NCBI GenBank assembly: GCA_021732285.1
Contig: JAKFVH010000247.1
Span: 1 to 64,000 of the forward strand
DNA from: Reyranella sp.
GTDB lineage: Bacteria; Pseudomonadota; Alphaproteobacteria; Reyranellales; Reyranellaceae
Direction of reading: 5' to 3'
DNA length: 64,000 nt
Shown here in pieces: positions 8,080 to 16,692 of the stretch (the stretch's first letter is position 1; the number at the start of each line of letters is the position of its first letter). The notes under the pieces were generated by a model. The model was not told the origin of the DNA. It was given only the letters and a program-made list of their open reading frames with translations, and made no database searches. Both the position numbers and the translations under genes were made by a program.

Positions 8080-8824
8080 TCGTCGCATCGCGGCCACTGC
8101 GGTCTCCTTTGCCGCATTCATCGGCCTCTGGTGGGCGATCTCGGCGCTGGAGATCGTCAACCCGGTGTTCTTCCCGGCGCCGCCGCTCGTCTTTTCCGCC
8201 GCGCTGGAGATGCTGGAAGGCGGGGTGTTGTTCAGCGACCTGCAGGTGTCGCTCGGCCGGGCGGCCGTCGGCTTCGTGGCCGGCGTCGTTTTGGGACTCC
8301 TGACGGGCCTTCTCACCTCCCGGATTGCTTTCTTCAACCTGATGCTCAATCCGCTGCTGTCGCTCTGCCGGCCGATCCCCGCCATCGCGCTGGTGCCGGT
8401 CGCCATCGTCTGGTTCGGCATCGGCGAGACGTCGAAATACTTCGTCATCGGCTATTCGGTCTTCCTCACCGTCTGGCTGAACACGCACCACGGCATGTCG
8501 ATGGTGGCCGAGACCTACGTGCGCGCCTCGCGTTCGCTGGGCGCCAGCCGCTCGCGCGAGTTCGTCGAAGTCATCATTCCCGCCGCCTCGCCCTACATCA
8601 TGGCGGGCGTCCGCAGCGCCGCGGCCGTGGCCTTCCTCTGCCTGGTCGCCGCCGAACTGACCGGCGCCTCCGGCGGCATCGGCTACCGCCTGCAGGAGTC
8701 GCGCCAGTACATCCGGGTCGACCGCATGTTCGTCAGCCTGATCGAACTGGGGCTGCTCGGCGCGCTCCTGGACGCGATCTTCGTCGCCATCGGCCGGCGC
8801 GTCATCCATTGGGAGCAGATGTGA
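8072..8824 (+). CDS. ABC transporter permease, SsuC/TauC/ThiX type
   Basis: A 250-residue inner-membrane permease with about six hydrophobic segments. The EAA loop that docks on the ATPase is visible at about residues 150-175 (ASRSLGASRSREF, then IIPAASPYIMAGVR). The family moves sulfonates, taurine, nitrate or pyrimidine precursors. It is coupled to the gntR stop upstream and to the ATPase gene by a TGATG junction downstream. Neighbouring nucleoside-type enzymes point to a base- or nucleoside-like substrate; that is inference. Confidence 0.9.
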   Translation: MLSRRIAATAVSFAAFIGLWWAISALEIVNPVFFPAPPLVFSAALEMLEGGVLFSDLQVSLGRAAVGFVAGVVLGLLTGLLTSRIAFFNLMLNPLLSLCRPIPAIALVPVAIVWFGIGETSKYFVIGYSVFLTVWLNTHHGMSMVAETYVRASRSLGASRSREFVEVIIPAASPYIMAGVRSAAAVAFLCLVAAELTGASGGIGYRLQESRQYIRVDRMFVSLIELGLLGALLDAIFVAIGRRVIHWEQM

Positions 8825-9609
8825 TGGACGTGGCCACCGTCGTCGACATCGGCCGCGTCGAGGTCGCGCGCGCGACGGTCGAGTTCAAGGGCGTCCAGGG
8901 CAAGACCGTCACCGCGCTCGCGCCCACCGAGCTCGAGCTCACTCCGGGTTCCTTCACCGCGCTGGTCGGCCCCTCGGGCTGCGGCAAGTCCACCCTGCTC
9001 AACCTGATCGCGGGCTTCCTCGAGCCGACCGAAGGCGCCGTCAGGCTCGACGGCAAGGAGATCACCGGCCCCGTCCCCGACGTCGGCATCGTGTTCCAGC
9101 AGTACGCGTTGTTCCCGTGGTTCTCGGCGCTGGGCAACGTCGAGTTCGCCCTGAAGCGCCTGAGCCTCGGCAAACCGGAACGGCAGGCGCGGGCACTGGC
9201 CGCCCTCGCGGAGGTCGGTTTGGCCGGACGTGAGCGGCAGTATCCCGGCCAGCTGTCGGGCGGCATGAAGCAGCGCGTTGCCCTGGCTAGAATCTTCGCG
9301 GCGGCGCCCAAGGTGCTGCTGATGGACGAGCCCTTCGGCGCGCTCGATGCCATCACGCGCGCGAGCATGCACCGCCTGCTGCTCGACATCTGGACCCGCC
9401 ATAGGACGACGGTGCTGTTCGTCACCCACGACATCGACGAGGCGCTGCTTCTCGCCGACCGGGTGCATGTCATGTCGCGAGGGCCGGGCCGCATCGTCGA
9501 GACGCTCGACGTCACCGATCCCCGGCCGCGTACCGTCGAGACCCGCTCGCCGCAGGTCAGCGCCGCCCGCGCGCAGATTCTGGAACTTCTGCTTTCGTCC
9601 GACCACTAA
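8824..9609 (+). CDS. ABC transporter ATP-binding protein, SsuB/TauB type
   Basis: A 261-residue ATPase with Walker A GPSGCGKST (about residues 50-58), Q-loop FQQYALFPWFS, signature LSGGMKQR, Walker B VLLMDEPFGALD and switch histidine FVTHDIDEA. The PWFSALGNVEFAL segment after the Q-loop is typical of taurine/nitrate/sulfonate importers. The start ATG overlaps the permease stop. It energises the permease at 8072 and receives substrate from the binding protein encoded next. Confidence 0.93.
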   Translation: MDVATVVDIGRVEVARATVEFKGVQGKTVTALAPTELELTPGSFTALVGPSGCGKSTLLNLIAGFLEPTEGAVRLDGKEITGPVPDVGIVFQQYALFPWFSALGNVEFALKRLSLGKPERQARALAALAEVGLAGRERQYPGQLSGGMKQRVALARIFAAAPKVLLMDEPFGALDAITRASMHRLLLDIWTRHRTTVLFVTHDIDEALLLADRVHVMSRGPGRIVETLDVTDPRPRTVETRSPQVSAARAQILELLLSSDH

Positions 9610-9624
9610 CGAAAAGGACTGATC

Positions 9625-10611
9625 ATGACGACCGACACTATTTCTCTTCTGTCCAGGCGCAATGCCCTCACCCTGCTGGGCTTGTCTTCGGCCGCCAGCT
9701 TCCTGCCGCGCCACGTCCTTGCCGCCGGCAGCGCCGTCCTTGCCTGGACGCCCGGCATGGGCACGCCGCAGATTTCCGTCGCCTTGAAGGACAAGCTCTG
9801 GGCGGCGGAGAATCTCGACATCAAGCCGGTGTCGTTCCCGACCGGACGCGAGGCGCTGGAAGCGCTATTGGGCGGCGGCGCCCAGTTCGCCTCGCTCGCC
9901 GAGTTCCCGGTCGTGACGGCGGCGCTGCGCGGCCAGAAGTTCGTCGTCCTGGCGGGCCTCTCGACGTATGTCGGCAATCGCATCGTCATCAACGCGGCGC
10001 GCGGCGCCAAGGACATTCAGTCGCTGGCCGGCCGCAAGGTCGGCGTGACGCTCGGCACCAACATGCAGTTCCTGGCGGACGCCGTGCTGAAGGGCATCAA
10101 GGTCGACTACGTCAATGTGGCACCAGGCGATCTGGTGCCGGCGCTGGCGCGCGGCGAGATCGATGCGGCCTTCATGTTCGATTCGTTCTATCCGCAGGCC
10201 AGGGCCGTGCTCGGCAAGAACTACGTCGAGGTGATGACGCCGCAGTACCAGGGCCAGATGGTGATCGTCGCGAGCCGCGACTACGCGCAGGCGAACCCGG
10301 CGGCGGTCAAGGCGTTCCTTGCGGGGCTCCTCAAGGCCGACACGAAGGTGGCGGCCGACAAGGCCGCGGCGATCGCGGCGGTGTCCGCCGCCACCGGCGG
10401 CGCGCTGTCGGCCGAGGCCATCGACGGCCAGTGGTCGAACTATCGCTTCCAGGTCGGCCTCAACAAGCAGCTCCTGCCGCTCTTGATGGATCAGGCAGCG
10501 TGGATCAACGCGACGGGCCTGATCAAGACGCCGGCCACCGAGGAGATGCTGCGCTCCTACATTGCCAAGGATGCGCTGGCGAGCCTGGCGCCGGATCGGG
10601 TGGCGCTGTGA
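9625..10611 (+). CDS. ABC substrate-binding protein, NMT1/SsuA-like, with Tat-like signal
   Basis: A 328-residue periplasmic receptor of the NMT1/THI5-like group. The N terminus carries SRRNALTLLGLSSAASFLP, a twin-arginine motif before a hydrophobic stretch, ending in LAAGS, so export through Tat is likely. The body shows the family pattern: VSFPTGREALEALLGGGAQFA, LAGRKVGVTLGTNMQFLAD and AFMFDSFYPQA. Relatives bind sulfonates, nitrate or formyl-aminopyrimidine. The stop overlaps the amidohydrolase start (GTGA). Confidence 0.88.
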   Translation: MTTDTISLLSRRNALTLLGLSSAASFLPRHVLAAGSAVLAWTPGMGTPQISVALKDKLWAAENLDIKPVSFPTGREALEALLGGGAQFASLAEFPVVTAALRGQKFVVLAGLSTYVGNRIVINAARGAKDIQSLAGRKVGVTLGTNMQFLADAVLKGIKVDYVNVAPGDLVPALARGEIDAAFMFDSFYPQARAVLGKNYVEVMTPQYQGQMVIVASRDYAQANPAAVKAFLAGLLKADTKVAADKAAAIAAVSAATGGALSAEAIDGQWSNYRFQVGLNKQLLPLLMDQAAWINATGLIKTPATEEMLRSYIAKDALASLAPDRVAL

Positions 10612-12011
10612 TCCGGCTGCCCGACCTCGGCAAGCTGGGCACATCCTACGCCCTGCACGTTGACGTGGTGATGACCCCGTCCGGTCCGCTGCGCGAGGCC
10701 GTCGTGCGCGTCGAGAACGGGCGCTTTGCCGAGGTCGCTGCCGCCGGCGCCTATGCCAACCCGGCCGTTCCCGCGCTGCGCGTCCGCGGCGGCGCGCTGG
10801 TGCCGGGCATGCTCGACATACACCACCACATCATCGAACCCTTCGCCAAGGCGCTGACCGGCGGCGAGCCGGCCCAGCTTTGGAAGCGTTTCTGGATGCC
10901 GCTCGAAGCGGCAGCCACGGTGCAGTCGGTCTATGCCGGCTCGAAGTGGACGTTCCTGGAAGCCCTGCGCGGCGGCATCACGACCATCGTCGACCACGGC
11001 ATCCGCGCGCGCGAGCTGACGGATGCCATCCATCGTGCGGCCAACGACACCGGCATCAGGCTGGTGTCCTCGACCGGCGCCTACGACCTCAAGAACTACG
11101 CCACCGCGGTGCGCACCCCAGATGCGTCGGCCAGCGTCGACGCCGGCATCAAGGCGGCGCTCGACCATGTCGATGACTGCAAGGCCTTCGACCGCATCTA
11201 TCCGTCGCTCGCCTGCGGCACGGTGCAGTCGAACTCCAAGGAGATGATCAAGGCCCTGGCCCGGTTCTGCCACGACGAGGACATCCTGTTCCAGATCCAC
11301 GCCAACGAGCACACGCTCGAGGTCCATGCCTGCATCGAGAACACCGGACGTCGCCCGATCGAGCTGCTGCACGACATCGGTGCGCTCGGTCGCCATACGT
11401 TGATCGCCCATGCGACGCTGGCGGCAAGCCACGAGATCCAGATGCTGAAGGAGACGGATACGGCGGTTGCCTACTGCCCGGTCGCCAGCATGTGGAAGGG
11501 CAACGCCGTGGCGCCGGTGCTCGACTTCTTCGCCAACGGCATCCGCGTCGGCCTCGGCTCGGATGCGACCCGCAACGACGGCTTCCGCATGCTCGATGCG
11601 GCGGAAGCGGCCCAGCGCATCGCCTACGGCATGCCGCGCGACGACTTCTCCTGCGGCGCCGGCTGGCGCTGGTTCGATGCCGCGACGCTGGGCGGCGCCA
11701 GCGTGGCGCTGCTCGATCGCGAGGTCGGGGCGGTCAAGCCGGGGTTGAAGGCGGACTTCCTGCTGCTCGACTGCACCGGGCCGGAGGTGCTGCCGTCGTG
11801 GGACTTCGCCTGGGAGCTGGTGCGCTTCTACGATCGCGCCGACATCGCCGCCACCTTCGTCGACGGCGAGCTGCTGATGCAGGGCGGCCGCGCCACGCGC
11901 TTCGACTCGGAAGCGTTCGTCGAAGAGGAGCTGGCGCCCGGCATCCAGGCGATCAAGGACGCCAACCTGTGGCGCCTGCACGGCGAGAGCGAGCTTCACC
12001 GCAAACGGTGA
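10608..12011 (+). CDS. Metal-dependent amidohydrolase / deaminase (TRZ/ATZ-like)
   Basis: A 467-residue cytosolic TIM-barrel hydrolase. The metal site is visible as DIHHHIIEP (residues about 73-81), a histidine in IHANEH, a histidine in LIAHATLAASHE and the aspartate in GLGSDATRND; a C-terminal composite domain ends the protein (KPGLKADFLLLD). This set fits the chlorohydrolase / S-adenosylhomocysteine deaminase branch, acting on aromatic heterocycles such as guanine, cytosine or triazines. The GTG start at 10608 overlaps the previous stop. Placement between an importer and a nucleoside hydrolase supports deamination of a nucleobase-like substrate, though the exact one cannot be read. Confidence 0.85.
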   Translation: MIRLPDLGKLGTSYALHVDVVMTPSGPLREAVVRVENGRFAEVAAAGAYANPAVPALRVRGGALVPGMLDIHHHIIEPFAKALTGGEPAQLWKRFWMPLEAAATVQSVYAGSKWTFLEALRGGITTIVDHGIRARELTDAIHRAANDTGIRLVSSTGAYDLKNYATAVRTPDASASVDAGIKAALDHVDDCKAFDRIYPSLACGTVQSNSKEMIKALARFCHDEDILFQIHANEHTLEVHACIENTGRRPIELLHDIGALGRHTLIAHATLAASHEIQMLKETDTAVAYCPVASMWKGNAVAPVLDFFANGIRVGLGSDATRNDGFRMLDAAEAAQRIAYGMPRDDFSCGAGWRWFDAATLGGASVALLDREVGAVKPGLKADFLLLDCTGPEVLPSWDFAWELVRFYDRADIAATFVDGELLMQGGRATRFDSEAFVEEELAPGIQAIKDANLWRLHGESELHRKR

Positions 12012-12025
12012 GACCAGGAGCCACG

Positions 12026-12976
12026 ATGGCCGACCCCTGCCGCATGATCCTCGACGTCGATACGGGGATCGACGACGCGCTTGCCATCCACCATGCCGTG
12101 CGTCGTCCCGATATCCGGCTCGAAGCCCTCACGACGGTCTACGGCAACACCGATGTCGCGATCGCCACGGACAATACGCTGAAGGTGCTCGAACTTTTGG
12201 GACGTCCCGACATTCCCGTGGCCAAGGGCGTCGGGCGATCGCTTCTAAAGCCGTTCAAGCGGGAAGTCGATCGCATCCATGGCTCCAACGGTCTCGGTGA
12301 CGTCGAGCTGCCGGCGCCGGCGGGCCGTCCGGTCGACGAGCACGCGATGGACCTCATCATCCGCCTGGTCAAGCAGGCGCCCGGCGAGATCACGATCTGC
12401 GGTGTCGGCCCTTTGACCAACCTGGCGCTCGCCCTCACCAAGGCGCCGGAAATCGCCACCCTGGCCAGGAAGATCGTGATCATCGGTTCGACGCTGTTCT
12501 GCCCGGGCATCCTCGGCGCGAAAAGCCCGATGGTCGACGCCAACATCAACAACGATCCCGAGGCGGCGCGCATCGTGCTGAACGCCGGGGCCGACCTCGT
12601 GCTGGTCGGCATGGACGTCACCCGCCAGGCGCTGCTCACCGACGACGACAGGCGCGAGATCGCGAGCAAGGGCGATGCCGCGGCGAAGACCCTGATGAAG
12701 ATCACGGAATTCTACGCCGCCGCCTACAAGCAGCGGCAACCTCATTTCGGTGGCTGTCCTTTGAGCGACCCGCTGGCGGTGGCGGTCTGCGCCGACCCCA
12801 GCCTCGTCACGACCGAGCGCATGTTTGCCGACGTCGAACTGCACGGCGAGCTGTCGCGCGGCCAGGTGATTCCCGATCGCCGGCACATCTCCCAGCACCT
12901 GTTCAACGCCGATGTGGCCATCGACGTGGACGCCAAGCGCTTCGTGTCGTCCTTCGTCAGGCTGATGGTGGGCTGA
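12026..12976 (+). CDS. Inosine/uridine-preferring nucleoside hydrolase family
   Basis: Hydrolyses the N-glycosidic bond of ribonucleosides to ribose and free base. The 316-residue product has the calcium-binding signature DVDTGIDDALAI (about residues 9-20), the CGVGPLTNLALAL block, MVDANINNDPEAA and a late SDPLAVAVCADP, all standard in this family. The canonical N-terminal motif is complete, so activity is expected. It begins 14 bases after the amidohydrolase with an AGGAG site. Its 3' end overlaps the convergent racemase-family gene by 20 bases. Confidence 0.92.
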   Translation: MADPCRMILDVDTGIDDALAIHHAVRRPDIRLEALTTVYGNTDVAIATDNTLKVLELLGRPDIPVAKGVGRSLLKPFKREVDRIHGSNGLGDVELPAPAGRPVDEHAMDLIIRLVKQAPGEITICGVGPLTNLALALTKAPEIATLARKIVIIGSTLFCPGILGAKSPMVDANINNDPEAARIVLNAGADLVLVGMDVTRQALLTDDDRREIASKGDAAAKTLMKITEFYAAAYKQRQPHFGGCPLSDPLAVAVCADPSLVTTERMFADVELHGELSRGQVIPDRRHISQHLFNADVAIDVDAKRFVSSFVRLMVG

Positions 12977-13631
12977 CCGCTGAAGCGAGCCTGTTCTTCA
13001 AGGCGGCGACTGCAGAAGCCGGACTGGTCAGCACGGGAATGCTTGTCTGGCCGCGCAGTCGCTGAGCCGCCGGCGCCATCGAGAACTGGGCGAGCATGAT
13101 CGCATCGCAGCCGGCGAGCTTGGCCGCCGCCTCGGCGACCAGAGCGTCGTGTTCCTCGCGCCGTCCGGCCTGCAGAGCCGCCATGGCTCGCGGGACGAGC
13201 ACGCTCTTTAGTTTCGCCGATGCACCAGCCCGGTCCGCTTGTTCCGCGAACTCCTCGGTCATGCTGGCAATCGAAGGCTCGAAGGTCGCCAGCATGCCGA
13301 TCGTGCCGCCGATGGAGATGGCCTCGGCAAACATCGCCTCGTTCGGCTTCAGGACCGGCATGCCGACGGACCGCGCCACGCGCTCGATGGCGGGGCCGAA
13401 GGCCGAGCAGGTGAACAGGATTGCCTCGGCGCCGAACGACACCGCGTAGCGGCCCAGCGCATCGAAGCGTCTGAAAATACCATCGGTCAGCTCCGGGGTG
13501 AGGGCGCGGTCGCGGCTCAACGAATCGTCGAGCAGGTTGACGAGGTCGGGTTCAGGCCATGCCTCGGCGAAGGCCGCCTTGATGGGATCGACGGCGGCGG
13601 GCGTGGCGTGGACGAGAGCGATGCGCGTCAT
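12957..13631 (-). CDS. Asp/Glu racemase superfamily protein
   Basis: A 224-residue protein with the two-half fold of Asp/Glu/hydantoin racemases and arylmalonate decarboxylases. The first catalytic cysteine is in ILFTCSAFGPA (about residue 74). The position of the second cysteine reads MLAQFSMAP, with no Cys, so a one-cysteine mechanism (decarboxylase- or isomerase-like) is more likely than racemisation. It is convergent with the nucleoside hydrolase and divergent from the idonate-type operon, from which it is separated by 172 bases. Its product could act on ureido acids from base breakdown; that is context-based inference. Confidence 0.78.
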   Translation of the reverse strand: MTRIALVHATPAAVDPIKAAFAEAWPEPDLVNLLDDSLSRDRALTPELTDGIFRRFDALGRYAVSFGAEAILFTCSAFGPAIERVARSVGMPVLKPNEAMFAEAISIGGTIGMLATFEPSIASMTEEFAEQADRAGASAKLKSVLVPRAMAALQAGRREEHDALVAEAAAKLAGCDAIMLAQFSMAPAAQRLRGQTSIPVLTSPASAVAALKNRLASAVSPPSA

Positions 13632-13712
13632 GCCTTTTAGGCAGCCCCCTTTCTGACCGCCTGCGCCACGATATCACCAAATGCAGCTGTCCTAAGGGGC
13701 CAGTCCGTCGGT

Positions 13713-13737
13713 CCGCCATAAGGATTCACTATGGCGG
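13713..13737. promoter_or_regulatory. Inverted repeat upstream of the idonate-type operon
   Basis: CCGCCATA and TATGGCGG enclose 9 bases in the gap between the divergent racemase-family gene and the SDR gene. It lies 66 bases upstream of the SDR start, a plausible place for an operator. No regulator gene is adjacent, so the binding protein is unknown. Confidence 0.45.
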
Positions 13738-13803
13738 TAGAACGAGATCGGTGAAGCGGTTATCGAGACATCGAACTAAGCTCCGTGCCGGATAGGGGGT
13801 CAT

Positions 13804-14568
13804 GTGGCATTCGAACTTTTTGATCTGACGGCCAAGCGCGCGATCGTTACAGGCTCCTCCCAGGGCATCGGATTTGCGATTGCACAGGGTCTGGCGGACC
13901 ACGGCGCCGAGGTTGTCCTGAACGGCCGCGACCGCGACAAACTCGCCGCGGCAGCGGCGAAAATCGCGGCCCGCGGCCACAAGGTCTCGACCTCCCGGTT
14001 CGACGTCACCTCAGCCGCCGCCGTCGCCGAAGGCGTCGCTGCCGTCGAAAAGACCGGCGCCATCGATATCCTGGTCAACAACGCCGGCATGCAGTTCCGC
14101 TCGCCGCTGGAAGACTTTCCGATCGAGCGCTGGGAGCAGCTGCTCGCTACGAACGTTTCCAGCGTCTTCTACGTGGCGCAAGCCGTCGCCCGGCACATGA
14201 TCAAGCGCGGCAGGGGCAAGATCATCAACATCGCTTCCGTGCAGAGCGAGCTGGCGCGCCCGAACATAGCGCCCTACACGGCGACCAAGGGCGCGGTTCG
14301 CAACCTGACCCGCGGCATGGCCACCGACTGGGCCAAGCACGGCCTGCAGATCAACGCCATCGCGCCGGGCTACTTCAAGACGCCGTTGAACCAGGCGCTG
14401 GTCGACGATCCGGAATTCTCCGCCTGGCTCGAGAAGCGCACCCCGGCCGGACGCTGGGGCAACGTCGACGAACTGATCGGTGCCGCGGTGTTCCTCGCCG
14501 GCAACGCCTCGTCCTTCGTCAACGGACACACGCTCTACGTCGATGGCGGCATCACGACCAGCCTGTAA
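13804..14568 (+). CDS. idnO: SDR dehydrogenase, gluconate 5-dehydrogenase (IdnO) type
   Basis: Short-chain dehydrogenase of 254 residues that probably reduces 5-ketogluconate to gluconate with NAD(P)H. Seen: nucleotide-binding GSSQGIGFAIAQG near residue 16, NNAG near residue 93, catalytic Ser in IASVQSE and Y-x-x-x-K in PYTATKGAV, and the closing LYVDGGI. The GTG at 13804 with a GGGGG site is preferred; the overlapping ATG at 13802 is out of frame. It is the first gene of a three-gene plus-strand operon with a hydroxyacid dehydrogenase and an IdnD-like enzyme, the pairing that supports IdnO over a generic SDR. Confidence 0.8.
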   Translation: MAFELFDLTAKRAIVTGSSQGIGFAIAQGLADHGAEVVLNGRDRDKLAAAAAKIAARGHKVSTSRFDVTSAAAVAEGVAAVEKTGAIDILVNNAGMQFRSPLEDFPIERWEQLLATNVSSVFYVAQAVARHMIKRGRGKIINIASVQSELARPNIAPYTATKGAVRNLTRGMATDWAKHGLQINAIAPGYFKTPLNQALVDDPEFSAWLEKRTPAGRWGNVDELIGAAVFLAGNASSFVNGHTLYVDGGITTSL

Positions 14569-14577
14569 GGATTCAAA

Positions 14578-15519
14578 GTGGCAAAACCGAAACTGCTGAT
14601 GATGGGCGCCTATGCCGCCTGGGACATGGACGATCTCGAGGCCAACTACGACGTGCTGAAATACTGGGAGGCGCCGGATCGCGACGCCTTCGTCCGGTCC
14701 CATGGCGCCGATGTCCGGGCGATCGCGACGCGCGGCGATCTCGGCGCGTCGGCCGATGTCATGAGCAAGCTGCCCAAGCTGGAAATCGTCTCCTGCTACG
14801 GCGTCGGCGTCGACGCGATCGACCTCGGCTACGCCAAGAGCAAGGGCATCCGGGTGACCAACACGCCCGATGTCCTGACGGCGGACGTCGCCGACATGGG
14901 CATCGCGCTCCTGCTGGCCGTCGCCCGCCAGATCCCGCGCGGCGATGCCTATGTGCGCGACGGCAGCTGGGCCAAGGCCAACATGGATCTCGTGACCCGC
15001 GTCAGCGGCAAGAAAGCGGGCATCGTCGGCATGGGACGCGTCGGATCGACCGTCGCCAAACGCCTCGCCGGCTTCGACTGCGACGTGGCGTACTTCGACG
15101 TCAACAAGCGGGCCGATTTGCCGTACGCCTTCGTCGCCGACCTCGTTGAATTGGCGCGCCGCTCGGAGTTCCTGATCGTGACCCTGGCCGGCGGCGGCAG
15201 CACCAAGGGCATGATCAACGCCCGCGTGCTCGATGCCCTCGGGCCGGACGGCATCCTTGTAAACATCTCGCGCGGCTCGACCGTCGACGAAACCGCGCTG
15301 CTCGACGCCCTGGCCAGCAAGCGGATCAAGGGCGCCGGCCTCGACGTCTTCTGGAACGAGCCGAACATCGACGCCCGGTTCAAGGCGCTCGACAACGTCG
15401 TCCTGCAGCCGCATCACGCCTCGGGCACGGTGGAAACGCGCAAGGCCATGGGCAAGCTCGTGCGCGACAATCTCAAGGCGCACTTTTCCGGGTCTGCCTT
15501 GCTCACACCGGTCGTCTGA
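14578..15519 (+). CDS. D-isomer-specific 2-hydroxyacid dehydrogenase (GhrB/2-ketogluconate reductase-like)
   Basis: A 313-residue NAD(P)-dependent reductase of 2-keto acids. The Rossmann motif is GIVGMGRVGSTVAKRL (about residues 143-158); the catalytic triad is visible as Arg in NISRGSTVDETAL, Glu in FWNEPN and His in LQPHHASGT. The protein fits the glyoxylate/hydroxypyruvate/2-ketogluconate reductase branch. GTG start with a 9-base gap from idnO. In an operon with IdnO and IdnD-like enzymes it likely interconverts 2-keto- and gluconate-type sugar acids. Confidence 0.87.
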   Translation: MAKPKLLMMGAYAAWDMDDLEANYDVLKYWEAPDRDAFVRSHGADVRAIATRGDLGASADVMSKLPKLEIVSCYGVGVDAIDLGYAKSKGIRVTNTPDVLTADVADMGIALLLAVARQIPRGDAYVRDGSWAKANMDLVTRVSGKKAGIVGMGRVGSTVAKRLAGFDCDVAYFDVNKRADLPYAFVADLVELARRSEFLIVTLAGGGSTKGMINARVLDALGPDGILVNISRGSTVDETALLDALASKRIKGAGLDVFWNEPNIDARFKALDNVVLQPHHASGTVETRKAMGKLVRDNLKAHFSGSALLTPVV

Positions 15520-15529
15520 GGAGAGACCC

Positions 15530-16558
15530 ATGAAGACTGTCGTCATCCATGCCGCCCGCGATCTGCGCGTCGAGGAGCACGAGCCGGAGAAGCCCGGGCC
15601 GCGCCAGGTCGAGGTCGCCATCGAAGCCGGCGGCATCTGCGGCTCGGACCTGCACTACTTCAATGACGGCGGCTTCGGCACCGTGCGGGTGCGCGAGCCT
15701 ATGATCCTGGGCCACGAAGTCGCCGGCACCATCCGGGCGGTGGGCGAGGGGAGCGGTCTTTCAGTCGGCGAGCGGGTGGCGATCTCTCCCAGCCGGCCCT
15801 GCAACGCCTGCGTCTATTGCCTGAAGGGCCAGCAGAACCACTGTCTCGACATGCGCTTCTACGGCAGCGCCATGCCGATGCCGCACATCCAGGGCGCCTT
15901 CCGCCAGACCCTCGTTGCCGAAGGCTGGCAGTGCCACAAGGTCGCCGACGGCGTGTCGATCAACGAGGCGGCCTTCGCCGAGCCCTTCGCCGTCACCTTG
16001 CACGCCGTGGCCCGCGCCGGCTCGCTTCTCGGCAAGCGCGTGCTGGTGACGGGCTGCGGCCCGATCGGCGCCTTGTGCGTGGTCTCCGCCCGCGCCCACG
16101 GCGCGCGCGAGATCGTCGCCACCGACATGGTGGACGAGGCGCTGGCGAAGGCCCGCGAAGTCGGCGCCGACCGCACGATCAACGTTTTAGACGAGCCCGA
16201 CGCGCTCAGCGCGTACTCCGCCAACAAGGGCTATTTCGACGTCCACTTCGAGGCGTCGGGCAATCAGCGCGCCCTGCGCTCGGGCATAGAAGTGCTGAAG
16301 CCGCGCGGCGTGCTGGTGCAAGTCGGCATCGGCGGCGACGTGTCGATCCCGCAGACCATGGTGGTCGCCAAGGAGATCGACATCCGCGGCACCTTCCGCT
16401 TCCACGAGGAATTCGGCCTGGCCGTCGACCTCATAAACAAGCGCGCCGTCGACGTGAAACCGCTGCTGACAGCAGTCTATGGGCTGGGCGACGCCTTCAA
16501 AGCCTTCGAGATCGCCGGCGACCGCAAGCGCTCGATGAAGGTGCAGCTGAGCTTCTGA
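15530..16558 (+). CDS. idnD: L-idonate 5-dehydrogenase-like zinc alcohol dehydrogenase
   Basis: A 342-residue medium-chain dehydrogenase that likely oxidises L-idonate to 5-ketogluconate. The catalytic zinc ligands appear in GGICGSDLHYF and GHEVAG, and the structural zinc cysteines in PCNACVYCLKGQQNHC. The following RFYGSAMPMPHIQGAF is the stretch that marks IdnD-like members of the family. The cofactor fold is at VLVTGCGPIGALCV. It starts 10 bases after the hydroxyacid dehydrogenase gene with a GGAGAG site. Together with IdnO the set makes an idonate-5-ketogluconate-gluconate route. Confidence 0.85.
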   Translation: MKTVVIHAARDLRVEEHEPEKPGPRQVEVAIEAGGICGSDLHYFNDGGFGTVRVREPMILGHEVAGTIRAVGEGSGLSVGERVAISPSRPCNACVYCLKGQQNHCLDMRFYGSAMPMPHIQGAFRQTLVAEGWQCHKVADGVSINEAAFAEPFAVTLHAVARAGSLLGKRVLVTGCGPIGALCVVSARAHGAREIVATDMVDEALAKAREVGADRTINVLDEPDALSAYSANKGYFDVHFEASGNQRALRSGIEVLKPRGVLVQVGIGGDVSIPQTMVVAKEIDIRGTFRFHEEFGLAVDLINKRAVDVKPLLTAVYGLGDAFKAFEIAGDRKRSMKVQLSF

Positions 16559-16692
16559 CGCGCGGCGCGCTGTGACATTTTTCTGTCCGGCTCTCGAATA
16601 GGTTCCCGCCACAACATTGGCACTGGCCTCGGCAACGGCGCCTTGCTCGTCTCGGTCGCGGGTGGGGTTGTTCAACGTCGCGAGGGGCGATC

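Noticed and set aside
14011-15636. 541-codon minus-strand reading frame opposite the idonate-type operon
   Set aside because: It lies across two well-supported dehydrogenase genes, with no motif or start signal of its own.
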